The notes: a model not told the origin generated them from the letters alone. A DNA stretch of 64,000 bases from Neckera pumila (GCA_963969595.1 OZ018408.1:45385022-45449021); one strand, 5' to 3'; positions 12,950 to 24,615 are shown, counted from the stretch's first letter. A program made the numbers and translations.

Positions 12950-14500
12950 CTACTTGAAAAAACCGTTTAATTTGGAAATTGAAGAAAAATAGCTGGTAAA
13001 CTCAAAAAACTTCCGGAACGCTGGGCGGAGGTCCCAAGTCCGCCCGGCCAGCCAGCTGTGCTGCAGTGGTTCCCAGTAGGCCAGTAATCGTGTATCATTC
13101 GTGTTCTCTAATTCTGCTGCACAGGCAGTGCTGCTTCTGCTTCTTCTTCGTCTTCCTCGCTGTGCTGGAAAGCGGGCGCTTTGATTTTTTTCTCCCCGCG
13201 GAAGACGGAGATATGGTGGGATCCTCCCCGCGATGCTTGCGCCATGATTCGCACCCAACCCGAGGATCCCGTCCGTCGCCGGACGGAAAGGACGCACCAG
13301 TCAGAACGGAATCACCAGTCAGGCCGTGTACGCCGGCCCGGGCGGAAGTTGAGCTGACGCCGCTCCGTCAGTCTCTTCCCACCATGATCCACGGATCCAG
13401 CCAGCCAGCTTCTCAAGAATCCCGGGCCGCCACCTGCATCGTGGCCTCCCCAAATCTGGGACCCAGCGAACTCCTAAATTCTGAGCCCTCTTCGAAGTTT
13501 CGGTTCAATCCGGTCCAATTTGGGCAAATTTGGAGTAAAATTGGGTAGGTTTGGGGCAAATTGGGGGATTTTTGAGGAGTTTGGGTTTGGTATGGTGGCC
13601 TAGATGCAGGAATGTGGTGATGTACCCGACACGCTGCCCTGAAATCTATGCCAGCCTTGCTTGGCTTCACCGCTTCCGTCACGAGAGAATCAAATCTAGG
13701 ACCGCTTACCGCCCAAAGTTGGGGGAGAAGGCATCGTTCACGGATCTCGGGGCACAACCTTGTCGATTACGCTGGCTGTAGCCACGGCGACACGGATTCC
13801 TTCGCACCTGCCAGTCACATGGAATGAATGAATGAATGAATCCACGACTCCACGAGAATTTTCAACCACCACTGGTCGGTCTGGATAATAACAACTTGAA
13901 GCAAATGGATTCATTACAGTCGTTGCGGACCCGGTGGGTATGGGAACATCCCCGAGTTGAATTCCTCCAAGATGCCAGGGCATCGGCATATTCTAATTTT
14001 TCCCCTTTACGCCTGGCATCTGTCTGTCTGTATTCTGTACCTTGTTTTATGTAAATTTGTGGAGTAATTTTATGCTAATGTGAGTACTCCGTATGTTTTA
14101 TTGGTTTGGGGAGTGGTTGCGTCGTGTGCCGACTCCATGGATGCCGGGGGTGAAGGGGAATAAGCTTAAGCTAATAGTAACTTACTCAATCGGCTGGAGT
14201 GATGAGCAGTGGTTGTGATTGTGGGATTGTGTTGTCGAGGGTATATCCGAATTGGCTGGGAGAAAATGACTCTCCGGCAGCAGATTTTCCGACACCGCCC
14301 CTGCTCGTTCACAAGTCCTGAAGTCCGCACTCTGCTGGCGTCTACTGAGCGCAATCTGCGGCAAGATCGAACCTCTTGGTTCGATTGTCGATCTTCGCTA
14401 TCGCTTTCGGTGGTGGTGTACTCGTCTCGAGCTTTGTGGCGGACTTGACTGGCAATTATCACAATTGGTGTCACAATTCTTTAGCTAGGGTTTCACGGCC
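12950..14500. other. GC-rich island, possible transcription unit of unknown product
   Basis: Base composition shifts sharply to GC-rich at about 12990 and fades after about 14470. Open frames occur on both strands: 160 codons on + at 13066-13548, 115 on minus at 12950-13297 and 114 on minus at 13413-13757. They overlap one another and none resembles a known family. Genic GC content is clearly higher than intergenic in this window, so an unrecognised gene, non-coding transcript or decayed retrocopy is possible. A (GAAT)n microsatellite lies near 13822-13841. A short perfect hairpin, ATCGAACC-TCTT-GGTTCGAT, lies at 14366-14385. Confidence 0.35.
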
Positions 14501-14957
14501 AAGGTAGCGTGAGTTCTCGAAACGACGGTCATGTTGTTGACTACCGAATAAGCATCACAAAACACGAAGAAGGTAGACCTTGTCCTTGAAGAATATGCAG
14601 GGTCCTACAATGTGGAACCAATTCATGCCACAACATACTCACTAGAGAGGATTGTAAGACATAAAACTCTTGAAACCTAAAACTCCTAAAACCTTGATTG
14701 GAAGGAAGAATCAGGGTATTCAACCTGCTTCAATTTTCTGGTATTCTTCTTTCAGATCATTGATTTACATCTTTCTTGCATCTAGAGTTTCAATTTTTTT
14801 GAAGAAGACAGTCTCTTGCATCCGTCACTTCAATAGGGTCGTGACGATAGCTCCCGGATTCATACTTGTGACTAATAGCAGATACCATTTTCAACATCGG
14901 TTGAGTTCAAATCATGTTTTGTTGTGATTTTTTAAAATTTTGTTAGTTACCATTCAG

Positions 14958-15248
14958 ATGGGTCCACTCAGAGGACAACTTTTGGATGCAGAGAGGCTTC
15001 GCACATTGGAGAAGGTGCTCTCAAGTCCCCGAAGTTTCGGCAAAATCCATCCATAGCGCAGAATATCTTGAGCTTTGCGACAGGGATATCGATCAATACC
15101 GGCAGCAAACAAAACAAAAGTGCACTCAGCTTGAAGGATTCGATGCGTGAAGAAATTGTCCAATGCAATTGGCAAGGTGCTCATCGATCTGCTGGGGGGG
15201 GGAGAGAATCCAATTTCGAAGTTCAACAGTCTATCTAGTAGCTCCTGA
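14958..15248 (+). pseudogene. Decayed coding exon of unknown family
   Basis: After an acceptor-like CCATTCAG, an open frame starts (MGPLRGQLLDAERLRTLEKV...). It stays protein-like when read through about three single-base frame changes. It continues with SAEYLELCDRDIDQYRQQ in a second frame, DSMREEIV in a third, and GKVLIDLLGGGENPISKF up to TGA at 15246-15248. The composition is charged, heptad-like and free of low-complexity runs, unlike random AT-rich DNA. I do not recognise the parent protein. It could also be a chance run of frames. Confidence 0.35.
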
Positions 15249-15425
15249 AAGTGGAGAATGTTCCACACTTGTAGCTCTCTTTTCTGTTCCTCCCAATTCC
15301 TGATACTTGATTAGTTCTCGCTGGAATCGTGGCATGTGTGTGAGAATGTTTTTTCTATTCCATCTTTTGCGAATCGGTTTCGTTTGGTTTTGAAATTTTA
15401 AGAAACAACAACTTTCCATCCTTAA

Positions 15426-15648
15426 CCCTTGAAGGACGAAGGGGTGATCCTGGAAATCATCTTTTTTCATTACCATGTGACATCATCTACATTAAAAAAT
15501 CCAAAAGTATCTATTGGAAGTCAAGGTACTATAGAAGATCTCCCCTTTCCACAACAAGTTCCGAGGATGAATGATTGCATTTCTGTCCTATACAGTTTGA
15601 TTCTCTATCATCCATCGGCTACAAAATGGCTTCCTTGTCGTTTAAGGG
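15426..15648 (+). mobile_element. Short TTAA-flanked element (group G, copy 1)
   Basis: TTAA at 15422-15425 then CCCTTGAAGGACGAAGG. The right end is CCTTGTCGTTTAAGGG then TTAA at 15649-15652. The two ends match as imperfect inverted repeats over about 16 bp. At 223 bp it is the shortest member here. It shares its right-hand TTAA with an inverted relative that begins at 15653. Confidence 0.65.
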
Positions 15649-15652
15649 TTAA

Positions 15653-15873
15653 ACCCTTAAACTACGCCGTAGACGTTTTTTGGCCGATGAATGACAAAGA
15701 ATCTTTCTATGTAAGACATAAGTGCAATCGTTTATCCTTGAAATTTTGTGCAAAAAGGGAGATCTTGCACAATAGTTTGATCTCTAAGAAATACATTTGT
15801 TTTTTTAAAGTAGATGATGTCACATTGTAGCAAAATGGATAAATTCCACAGTCACCAACCCGGCATTTAAGAG
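15653..15873 (-). mobile_element. Short TTAA-flanked element (group G, copy 2, inverted)
   Basis: Begins right after the shared TTAA with ACCCTTAAACTACGCCG. It ends GCATTTAAGAG then TTAA at 15874-15877. The block TAGATGATGTCACA at about 15811-15824 is the inverse of TGACATCATCTAC in copy 1. The pair therefore forms an inverted tandem of about 450 bp around a single TTAA. Confidence 0.6.
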
Positions 15874-16021
15874 TTAAAACATTGGTTTTTGCCATTGAAT
15901 GCTTTGTTAGATAGAGTAGTAGATTATGAAGGTTTGTTTGCAACTTTGAAAGAAGATTATCAAATATCAATCACCAAGAGACCCCCACTTCTAAACTAGA
16001 AGCACGAGGCAAAATGTTTAT

Positions 16022-16157
16022 GTTTTGCAAGTGTCAAAGAAGTCGAATCTTCAAAAAATATGCGAATATGAGATGGAAGAGAGAAACTGGTTTGCAAGTG
16101 TCAAAGAAGTTGAACCTTCAAAAAATATGCTAATATGAGATGGAAGAGAGAAACCGG
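16022..16157 (+). repeat. Two-copy 67-bp tandem repeat
   Basis: The unit containing TTGCAAGTGTCAAAGAAGT and GAGATGGAAGAGAGAAAC is present twice, head to tail, with few differences. This suggests a recent local duplication. Confidence 0.85.
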
Positions 16158-17900
16158 CATCATGATGTAAAACAAATATCTACAATAAAGGGATATTGAT
16201 ACTAGTATAGAGAATCTTCTTCAATATGTTGTCCATGTTCTAAAATAAGTTGATGTTTTTGTAAATCTACAATGCTTTCCTATTATTGTTGAATATAATG
16301 TAATGAAGATGCCTTATATTTTGCTACACTTTTTGGTAAAAATTGAAACTTATTATAAAAAATCTAGACTAAATAAAAGCAAAATTAACAAATATTTGGC
16401 AAGAAATGAAACATTTTGGAAATTCTAGGCAAAATAAATGCAACATTAACAATTGAAGAAAAAATCTAAGTAACATTGTAGATATATTTTAAGTCCATTA
16501 TTAATTTTCAAATTGTATTTTTCCTTTGACCTCCAAGAAAACAATGTATTTATTTGATGAGATTCATTCCATTACTCTAAATTGGTGGTAATTGAATTCT
16601 TTTTATAAATTAATTCAAACACTGGAAGTTCAAAATAAAAATTATGAAGGTTGGACATTGATATTGAGCTCATCTATTTTGAAGTTTGCTATGAAATTGT
16701 AGAGGAAATAATTATCAATGATGTATAATCTTCTGGACTATTTGCAAATGTATTCATTCAAGTTTGAATCCAAACTTTAATTATTAACGTTATTTTTGCT
16801 TCATCCTAAACTTGAAAATAGAGGATCAAATGAAAAGGAGTACACATCGTCATTTTGCTTCATTAGCGAAGTAGACTTATGAATTATAAGTTCTATTGGT
16901 CATTTGTTGTATGTCAAGTATATAGGTGAAAGCTATGTTGCCTATTCTTTGTTTATGAATAATTTCAATGATTTTTTCCTAAGCCTTCTTAAGTTTTCAC
17001 CTCCTATTGTCTATTGTACCTTGTTTTTGAATTTTAGAGAAAATATTATAAATTTTCAACCTAATCATTTTTTATACAAATGAAGCTAATTTCATCAAAC
17101 AATCTAAATTATGATCCATTTATAAGAGGGAAATAGACTTTCATATAAAGGAAATTAAACCAACAATACATAATTTACTTGTTGTAGAGGAGTTTTTTTA
17201 GCAAAAATACAAGTCAAAATTTCCGGACTTATTGTTTCTTTTTGCACCAAATAAAATATTCTATTTTATCCCACGCATTTAAAAAAATATTCCATCCATT
17301 GTACTAGTAAAAAAGGAGGTCATTTCCATCCCTAAGAAATATAAAAGTATGTTTGTACATACTTTATTTACAGAAAAAAACTAGTTGAAATTACATAAAA
17401 CTTTAATATTAATTGAATTTAAATGAACAGTTATACTCACTGAGAACAAATTTTGGAAATATTAAATAACCTTGAATTGACTCAATGTTGTTTATATTGC
17501 CCTTAACAAATGTTAATTTAAGAACTAAAGGTTAGATTGGAAAAGAGAGAAACAGAAGGTCAGTTTAAATGCCTTGAGGAGGTGCAAAAAACATGGAAGG
17601 ACTTCTATGTATAGAAACACATGTGTATTGATAATATAACCAAAAGGAATATTAAATATTGTGATTGTCATTACTTACAAATGTATAATTTTCCTATGTA
17701 AGAGTCACATGAAGATTGAACAAGCTAAAAAAAATTATGATATTCTATATGAATATATTACATTATTGTATTGATAGAAACTAGTATGTGAAATATACAA
17801 TATGAGATATGTTGAAATTAATGTCAAATATTTTACATTATTCAAAAAATAAAAGTTTGGTTATTTAGTACCATTCATGTTTTCAAATTGATATACTAAT

Positions 17901-17959
17901 ATATCATTGTGATGTACATCAATCTCTTAAAATCATTGTGATGTACATCAATCTCTTAA
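17901..17959 (+). repeat. Two-copy tandem repeat of about 30 bp
   Basis: ATCATTGTGATGTACATC followed by AATCTCTTAAA occurs twice in a row without change. Confidence 0.85.
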
Positions 17960-20900
17960 AAAAATCTTTGAAGATTGTATACAATAATATGATGAGACTA
18001 ATTTACTAAAACTATTGTCACTTTAATACTTTCTATTAATTTTAAATGAGATATTATATATATAATCAAATCAACTTAAAATGGATTCCAATCTTAAGCT
18101 ACAAAAATATGAATACAATCCATTTATCTTGTTTGAAAGATCATTTTTGGTTTTATGTGAATCATATTGCCAATGCATTTATATTATTTGACTAGTAGAC
18201 TTTGATTCCTTAAGGAGCATAAAGATGAATATTTATGTGAAACAATGCACATTCAAGAGATGTTTTCTAAATGCTTTTGAATTCACATTGAATTTATAGA
18301 GTAGATCAAAATTAGGTTTAGATTTTTTATGATTTAATATAAATGGGAAAACAAAAATTAAAACATAAATCTCCTAAACCTATAGAAACAGATGGAGAGT
18401 TTAATCCATCTCTTGTTCTTTTATTATTACTAATAACATTTCTATTCATAAATGACCAAGAAAAGAAAAAATAAAATAAAAAAGAAAGTTGTGGTTCAAA
18501 TTAAAAGAGATACATAATAAAGAAATTCTCAATCAAAGTTCATGATCAAATCAGATCTAATATACATTGTGGTGATCATGGAAAGAAAAAAACAAGACTT
18601 GTCACAAGTCGAAGAAAGATTTATACTTAGTAGAACATTTTTTATGTTGCTTATAATGTTTTGTGTCATATTTCAAAGCAAACAAGAATCAAATAATGAT
18701 TAAAGAACACTTTTTTAGTGGTACAAGTTATAAATGATATCATGAATATTAAAAATTTATATATTTTTTATAAAGTAATAAATATTATAGTGCTTTTTGA
18801 AATTGCTTTATTAAAATATATAAAATTATCCACAATAGAAGCAATGTTCTGACACTAGTAAAAATTCATATGACGTATGCTTTGTAATTTGCTAATAGTG
18901 CAAATTTGTTGGCAATTAGAAGATATTTCACATTATGATTATTGAATTGTTGAATATTTGGATCAATCATTAGCCACAATAGACAATTTTTTTTTTAATT
19001 TATCATATCGTAAATTGATTAATATTCTAATTTTCTAAAAGAATTTGATTTGTCATCAAATTTTCAATCTTTTCATTTCATTTCATTTCTTTGAAATAAA
19101 TAATTCTGTCATTATTTTTAATATTATTAAGGTTTACTTTTCTATGAATTTGAATTTTCATAATACAAAAAACTTGCAAACTTGTGTAAACTACTATTAT
19201 TAGTTAAAAAAATTTAACTAATTTTAGTTTGAGTGAAATTTATAGATTATGATATAGAAAACTAATCTCCACAAAAGAGTTGTTTATACAGGTAACTTAC
19301 TATTGTTATTGGTTTTGAAGCTCTAACTTTTGATTTAGTTGATCAAATTATAAGTAATCAATGAATTTTAGAAATTTTTCATAAAAAATTAAAAACATTA
19401 GTCTAATAAAAAAATATTTTTTCTAAAAAATGAAACTCCAAACTTTTGATTTTGAATTCAAAAAAGTTTAACAAATTGCCCAAATTGAAAAGGTAGATAT
19501 ATCATTGAAGGTTGTTTAACACTAATATCAATGTTCTAGTTAGGGTAAACATAAAAAATCTATCAACAAAGTGCAAAAGTATCCTATATAATTACATATG
19601 TTAATTGTGACTATCAAAATGCATTAAGATAAAAATAAACAATCATTGTGGATTAAAGTAAACTATATTAATTTACATTTAATTTATATTAAAAATATAT
19701 AATATGTAATTAAAAATATAATATAAATTTGTAATATTCAAGAAATGACACTTTACATAGAAATTCATGTGGCATTTGCAATGATGATTACTATAACAAC
19801 AACTTCAATAATCACATTTCATTTTGGATCTTTTATTTTTTTATTTTTTATTATTTTAAATCAAAATGACAATAAAAGAATATTTATTGTAAATGTTATT
19901 TTATTTGTATATTAGTTGTATCTTTAATTAATTGTAAATGTTATTAAAATTCTCTCTACTAGACAAAATTGTTTAAAATTTTGGAATGCAAATACTTTTG
20001 TAAGTTCTTTGGTAATACTGAAAATTCCTATATCAAATTTATACATGCAAAAAATATATAGTTTGAATCAAATTAAACAAACAACACAAAACTAAACAAT
20101 CTAATTTTGCATATTTGAATAGAATTATTAAACAAAATATAGATTTTTAAATGTCAAATATTGTCATATTTAAAAAAAAAATTACAAACTTCAATTGAAA
20201 TGTAAAAAATGAGAAGGATGATGACTAAGCACGATGGACACAATATTATAAGATTTTTTAATTGAAGTTTGATTCTTTTGTTTGAAATGAAATCATTGTG
20301 ATATTAGACCTCATTTATATTTTACATACTGTCCTATTGGCTTTATTCTATATTTCTTATGTATGGTCACATAGATACATTGTATTGTGGTTCAAAATGT
20401 TTTATATGTATACAAAAATTGCCATATATAGCTAATTGAGGAATTAGACATTTAATTTAAAAATTTGAAAATATTGTGGTACAATTAATACAAATCTATA
20501 AAATAAATTTGAAAATTTTGAAAAAATATAAAATAAAATTTAGAATTTAAAAAAAATTTAATCAAGTTTATTAGTGATAAGAAACTTTCAATAGAAGTAG
20601 TTTTTTTTCAAGCTTCTTTAGTAAGTGGAAAAAAAGTTGTTTTTGGATTTTTAATGAAAACTTTATAAGTTTTGAGATTTTTCTAAGTGAAATGTTAGAG
20701 ACTAAAATTTGAAAAGTGTATAATATATTTATATGTTTGTTTTTTTACATTTTTTTGAGATTTTTTGAGTAGTTCTAGGAATCATAAATACATGGAGTCA
20801 TACTTTAGTCAATAATATTTTACTTAATAAAATTTTAAAATCTATAAAAATCTCACTAGAGAAATCCAAAACAACTCCTATTCTAGTTATTAAAAAATCT

Positions 20901-21370
20901 GAATTTTTTTTTATCTTTCTGAAAGTTTCTTGTTACTAATAAATTTGATTAAATTATAAAAATTAAAAAAAATTTAAATTTTTTGAAATATCATTTTATA
21001 TAAGTGTCATACTTGTGCTTCAGCATGTCCAAAATTTAGTATCTCAATTAGTTATAACAATTTTTGAAGTGGAAGAATATTTATGAGAGTCACTACACAT
21101 CAAATATAAATTACACTTCCTTCTAAAGGTCTCCCAATCATTGAAGGTTTATCAATTTGAAATTCTATCACAATATACTTCAATGACATAGTATGTGATG
21201 TTATGGTTGGTTAAATGAAATTAATCAAAATGAAACATTTCTTTTGTTGCTCTAATTAGGATTATAAACACTCATAATTCTACGGCTTATGCTGTTGGGT
21301 ACAAATAAGTAGTTTAGTATTCTAAAAAGCTCATGACACATGACACATATTCCCTTAGAAAGCAAATTAA

Positions 21371-22939
21371 CCCCTGAATGCCCATGGTCTCAAATTTTGG
21401 TGTTGACAAAACTCTAAGGTTAAATAACACGTTACCAAGTTACCATTTCTAGTAGGATGTTCTTAAGACAAATTCTTTTTAAAATATAAATTTAGCATCA
21501 ACAATCCAATTTTGAAAATAAATGATTAGGCTTTTGCTATTCAAGATTTTGTACAAAGGTCTCCATTGCAAATCTTGATTTTCTAGTGTTGAATGTTCTT
21601 AGAAATGAACCTCAAATACACCAGATCTTGGAAAACAAATCACATTAGAAATTCGTTTGAAAAAATTACAAAAGTGATTTTGAGAAGCTATAAATGAATT
21701 GGGATTATAAGAAATGTTAATCCTTTAACTTCATATTTTTTGGTGGCCAATTCTTTAACCCCTAAAGGTTTTTGACTATATTTTCACCAAAACCGCTCCA
21801 AAACTGCCATTTCTAATACAAGTACCAAATTCTAGAAAAAAAACATTTTTGAACACATGTAACCGTTGGATCTTGTAGCACATTGGTTTAAAATGTGGGA
21901 AAAATTTCAGAGTTTTCCACCATGTAGATTGCAAGATAATAGAGTTTGAATTGACAAAAAGCCTTTTTTAATCACTGCAACAATCCGGGCAGCTGCCCTT
22001 CAAAAGGTCACATTTGTATGAAAAATGGTCCCAAATGGTGGTTATTCTTTGGATTCATTCTTCAAGGCAAGTTGGGTACATGTTTGAAAAATTTTAGATC
22101 GATTGGAATTGTACAACATATAGGAAAAAAATAGTAAGTGGAAAGAAGTAGATAATGATTCAAAATACTAAATTGTCAAGAATTTAATTATGGAATTGAA
22201 AAATGCCAATCCCAACGGTTGTAATAAACAAAATACAACCAATATTTTTTGTTTTATTCAAAAATATTGAAAATGGAATTAGAGAAAGGACTTCCAAGTT
22301 TATTTTAGAGTAGAGATTCCATAACTACCCTCCAACTAAGAATCCTCATAACTTTTGACTCGTTAATCCAAATGGAATGATTCAAATCTTTCCAAGTATA
22401 TATAAATCTATAAAACCAATTTCAAGTTTTAATTTTTCAAAAAGGTGTTTTTTAAAGAATTTTTTTGAGCTGCCCAAGCTGCCCACCGAATGTAGAAAAT
22501 TATATATCATGCAATAACTTCTTACCCATAAAGTCAAAAGATATAAAAATTGTTGGGCCTTGAAGCTACTCCTTGGGCACATTTTGTGTGAGAATTTCAA
22601 AGAAAAAAATTAAAATTTCCATTCATAGTGAGCTGTCCAAAATTGCTATGTTGCCAAAAAATGGTGTTTGGTCCTTTAGGGGTTAATTGTGACATGTGAA
22701 AAAAATATTGGAGGACTTCAAATCACTTTGATTTATAACACCTTCATAATCAAACATTATAATCTTTCAATCCATACATGACATAGTTGTGTTTTCTTTT
22801 CCCATATGACCTCTATTATGTCTTGTTTGAATTTGTACAGTTACAAGTCAAATTTGATAAAACTTATCAAAATGTTAGCTTTTTGTTCAATTTAGAGCAA
22901 ATTCCAAGAAGCTCAAAAGCGGCCGTGGGCATTTCGGGA
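21371..22939 (+). mobile_element. TTAA-flanked piggyBac-like element (group E, copy 1), split by a nested element
   Basis: TTAA at 21367-21370 then CCCCTGAATGCCC. The right end is GGGCATTTCGGGA then TTAA at 22940-22943. Without the nested element at 21759-22682 and one TTAA, it is about 641 bp, close to the 633 bp of the uninterrupted copy at 26014-26646. Flanking interior blocks (TTTTGGTGGCCAA and the AATCTTTCAATCCATA segment) line up between the two copies. Confidence 0.85.
21759..22682 (+). mobile_element. TTAA-flanked piggyBac-like element (group D, copy 1), nested
   Basis: Bounded by TTAA at 21755-21758 and 22683-22686. The ends are CCCCTAAAGG and GGTCCTTTAGGGG. A close relative of 865 bp lies at 47330-48194, sharing for example AAACCGCTCCAAAACTGCC. 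It sits inside a group E element. The intact group E copy reads straight through the equivalent point with a TTAG-like site, which shows that TTAA was duplicated on insertion. No transposase frame. Confidence 0.88.
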
Positions 22940-23732
22940 TTAAGAAAATATTGTTATTGACTTTGCAATGGCCTGCCTGATAAATGCAAAATCCTATGGG
23001 CTTCTCAATTGGGTACGCTAATAGAGCTACCAAGAAAATTTTGTACCATAGGAATAAATCAAGTCTCATATGAGTTTGCATTGTTTTTATGCCAATTGTA
23101 CTTGTTATGGTTTCTTAACCATGTGTAATTGATAGCATGAGCCTGTACATGAAACAAATTGAACTTTCAATTTCTTTTGATCCTTCAGACTGGCAGTTCC
23201 ATCTCCAAACACAAATTAGCCAATCTATCCAAAAGGGAACCAACCAATCTAGCGAAACAAGCAAAATACATGCTAAAACCATTACGCACGAAATCACAGA
23301 TTTGAAGACTGCAGCTATTAGAGAGCAAACAGAAACTCCATTAAACAGAAGCTGCAAGGATATGATTTCCACACAAACTTCGTAACTTCAAACCTCTTCC
23401 GCTATTGTTTGTTACTGGCCACCCAAACTTTTCTTGGTACCACGAGCTATCAAATACAGTGCTTTGCAGTCTCTCATCCTTTCCTGGGCGTCGCTCCAGC
23501 AAACTCCAATGTGCAGTTCAGTATACTTGTTATCAGCAAACTCGTTTAAAGCTCGCTCCCTGTCTTCACATTCCCCTCTTTGATTTGTAACACGCTAGTT
23601 CACTTCTGTGGAAATGATCGACATACCGTCATGCAATTGCTATGCTAAACAAGATTGCTGATTGATCCAAATCAGCTGTTAGATAGAGTCAGGGAAGCTC
23701 ACACGTTTCCAGGTCTGCTCTGTTTCTTCGTA

Positions 23733-23812
23733 TTTTCAGTACCAGGGCCCAAAGCAAATTGAACTGCTGCACGTGAAACGCCAGGGTGAGTAACAATGGA
23801 ATCATCACAAGC
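23733..23812 (-). ncRNA. Candidate C/D box snoRNA, target unknown
   Basis: On the minus strand GTGATGATT (C box, about 23808-23800) and CTGA (D box, 23739-23736) lie about 70 nt apart, within the normal C/D size. The stretch before the D box, TTTGGGCCCTGGTA, would be the guide, but I cannot place its target. There is no clear terminal stem. A second TGATGA at 23847-23842 could be the true C box instead. Confidence 0.3.
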
Positions 23813-23899
23813 TTAGCTTGAAAAGATTAACTCCGATTTTGTCATCATCGACGCATGAAACAAAATGAATATATCTATCTATCTATCTATCAACAGTCA

Positions 23900-23990
23900 C
23901 AGCTCATCTGAAGAAATTCAACCATAATATCCCTTTGACTTCAGTGGGTTGCCCCTCAGAAGCGCGGGTTTTTCTAATCATCGCTTTGGA
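23900..23990 (-). ncRNA. Probable C/D box snoRNA with two guides to 25S/28S rRNA
   Basis: The minus strand has CGATGATT (C box, 23983-23976). It then has AACCCGCGCTT followed at once by CTGA (23959-23956), and a second CTGA at 23944-23941. It then has TGGTTGAATTTCTTC at 23924-23910. The first guide is antisense to AAGCGCGGGT. The second is antisense to GAAGAAATTCAACCA. From memory these two stretches sit side by side in the conserved core of plant large-subunit rRNA, so two chance matches are unlikely. A U15-type role (2'-O-methylation in that region) is an inference. The expected CTGA after the second guide is replaced by CAGA, and the terminal stem is weak. Confidence 0.55.
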
Positions 23991-24019
23991 CAGACCAATA
24001 CACCAGAAACTTTACAAGT

Positions 24020-24151
24020 GCCAGAGTCTCAGATATCCAAGGAAGGTTTGGAAGCTGCATCAGCTCTCAAGCCCGGCAGGGCGAAAGCTTTAGGCGGCCA
24101 CTGCGAATGTTTGAGAAACAAGCCTAGAAATTTATCATCACCGACTCTGGC
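24020..24151 (-). ncRNA. U14: U14 C/D box snoRNA, copy 1
   Basis: U14 is needed for early cleavage of the 18S rRNA precursor and also guides one 2'-O-methylation in 18S rRNA. On the minus strand there is a C box TGATGA (24140-24135) and a D box CTGA (24032-24029). A 9-bp terminal stem, GCCAGAGTC with GACTCTGGC, closes the RNA. Domain A contains CATTCGCAGT, antisense to ACTGCGAATG of 18S. Domain B contains CCTTCCTTGGAT just before the D box, antisense to ATCCAAGGAAGG of 18S. Both are U14 signatures. At 132 nt it fits plant U14. It is one of four copies in the cluster. Confidence 0.93.
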
Positions 24152-24319
24152 ATTATCAGTTGAAGACTGTTAACTTAATTTAGGGATTAGATTTCTGGCT
24201 TGGCTCTTTCGAGCAAAAACGCATAGATAGAATCAGAGTCGATCATTCGGGGAAAGTATCCTCATGTCCCGGCGACTAACCCTAAATAACACTTCACTGA
24301 AACGTATGTCACGGAGAAT

Positions 24320-24440
24320 GCTCAGAGTCGGCCATGGTAGTATGGTTCGATTCATGCCAAGCGGTGTCCCCACAAAAGATAAAGACTGCTCAGAGTCGGC
24401 TATGGTATTAGGTTCGATTCATGCCAAGCAGTGTCCTCAC
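24320..24440. repeat. Two-copy 53-bp repeat inside the snoRNA cluster
   Basis: GCTCAGAGTCGGCCATGGTA...ATTCATGCCAAGCGGTGTCC (24320-24372) recurs at 24388-24440 with a few changes. On the minus strand each unit ends in CTGA and carries an ATGA-like motif. It may therefore be a small or decayed C/D RNA, but no proper C box or known guide is present. On the + strand GGTTCGATTC looks like a tRNA T-loop, yet no cloverleaf forms. Confidence 0.6.
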
Positions 24441-24491
24441 TGTTGTTCAGTAGAGGGAGCTGTGAATCCTCATAGCAGTCTGTGAAAGCAA

Positions 24492-24560
24492 TTTCAAGTG
24501 GGTTACCCCTCAGAAGCGCTGGTATTTTCTAATCATGGCTGTGAACAAAAAGACCAAGAA
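24492..24560 (-). pseudogene. Degenerate duplicate of the 23900-23990 snoRNA
   Basis: The segment GTGGGTTACCCCTCAGAAGC...TTTTCTAATCATGGC parallels 23943-23983. Here the guide is changed (AGCGCTGGT instead of AGCGCGGGT), the C box is TCATGG in plus reading, and the second guide is absent. It precedes U14 copy 2 as the original precedes U14 copy 1, so guide and U14 were duplicated together as a block. Confidence 0.55.
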
Positions 24561-24615
24561 AGTTACAGACTAATACACCAAGAATTAACAGACTCAAACC
24601 CAAAACTTTACAAGT

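Larger units (their letters stand above)
15878..21366. other. AT-rich gene desert
   Basis: About 5.5 kb of very AT-rich sequence with no open frame above 60 codons on either strand and no RNA gene that I can recognise. Two local duplications lie inside (16022-16157 and 17901-17959). It could be old transposon sequence eroded beyond recognition. Confidence 0.6.

Noticed and set aside
23872..23893. TATC repeats as a CRISPR or regulatory array
   Set aside because: A plain tetranucleotide microsatellite without spacers.
23900..24151. rRNA gene fragments on the + strand
   Set aside because: The rRNA matches are short (10-15 nt), interrupted, and placed directly beside C and D boxes on the other strand, which fits guide RNAs instead.
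24340..24430. Possible tRNA genes from GGTTCGATTC
   Set aside because: No acceptor stem, anticodon arm or D arm can be formed around either copy.
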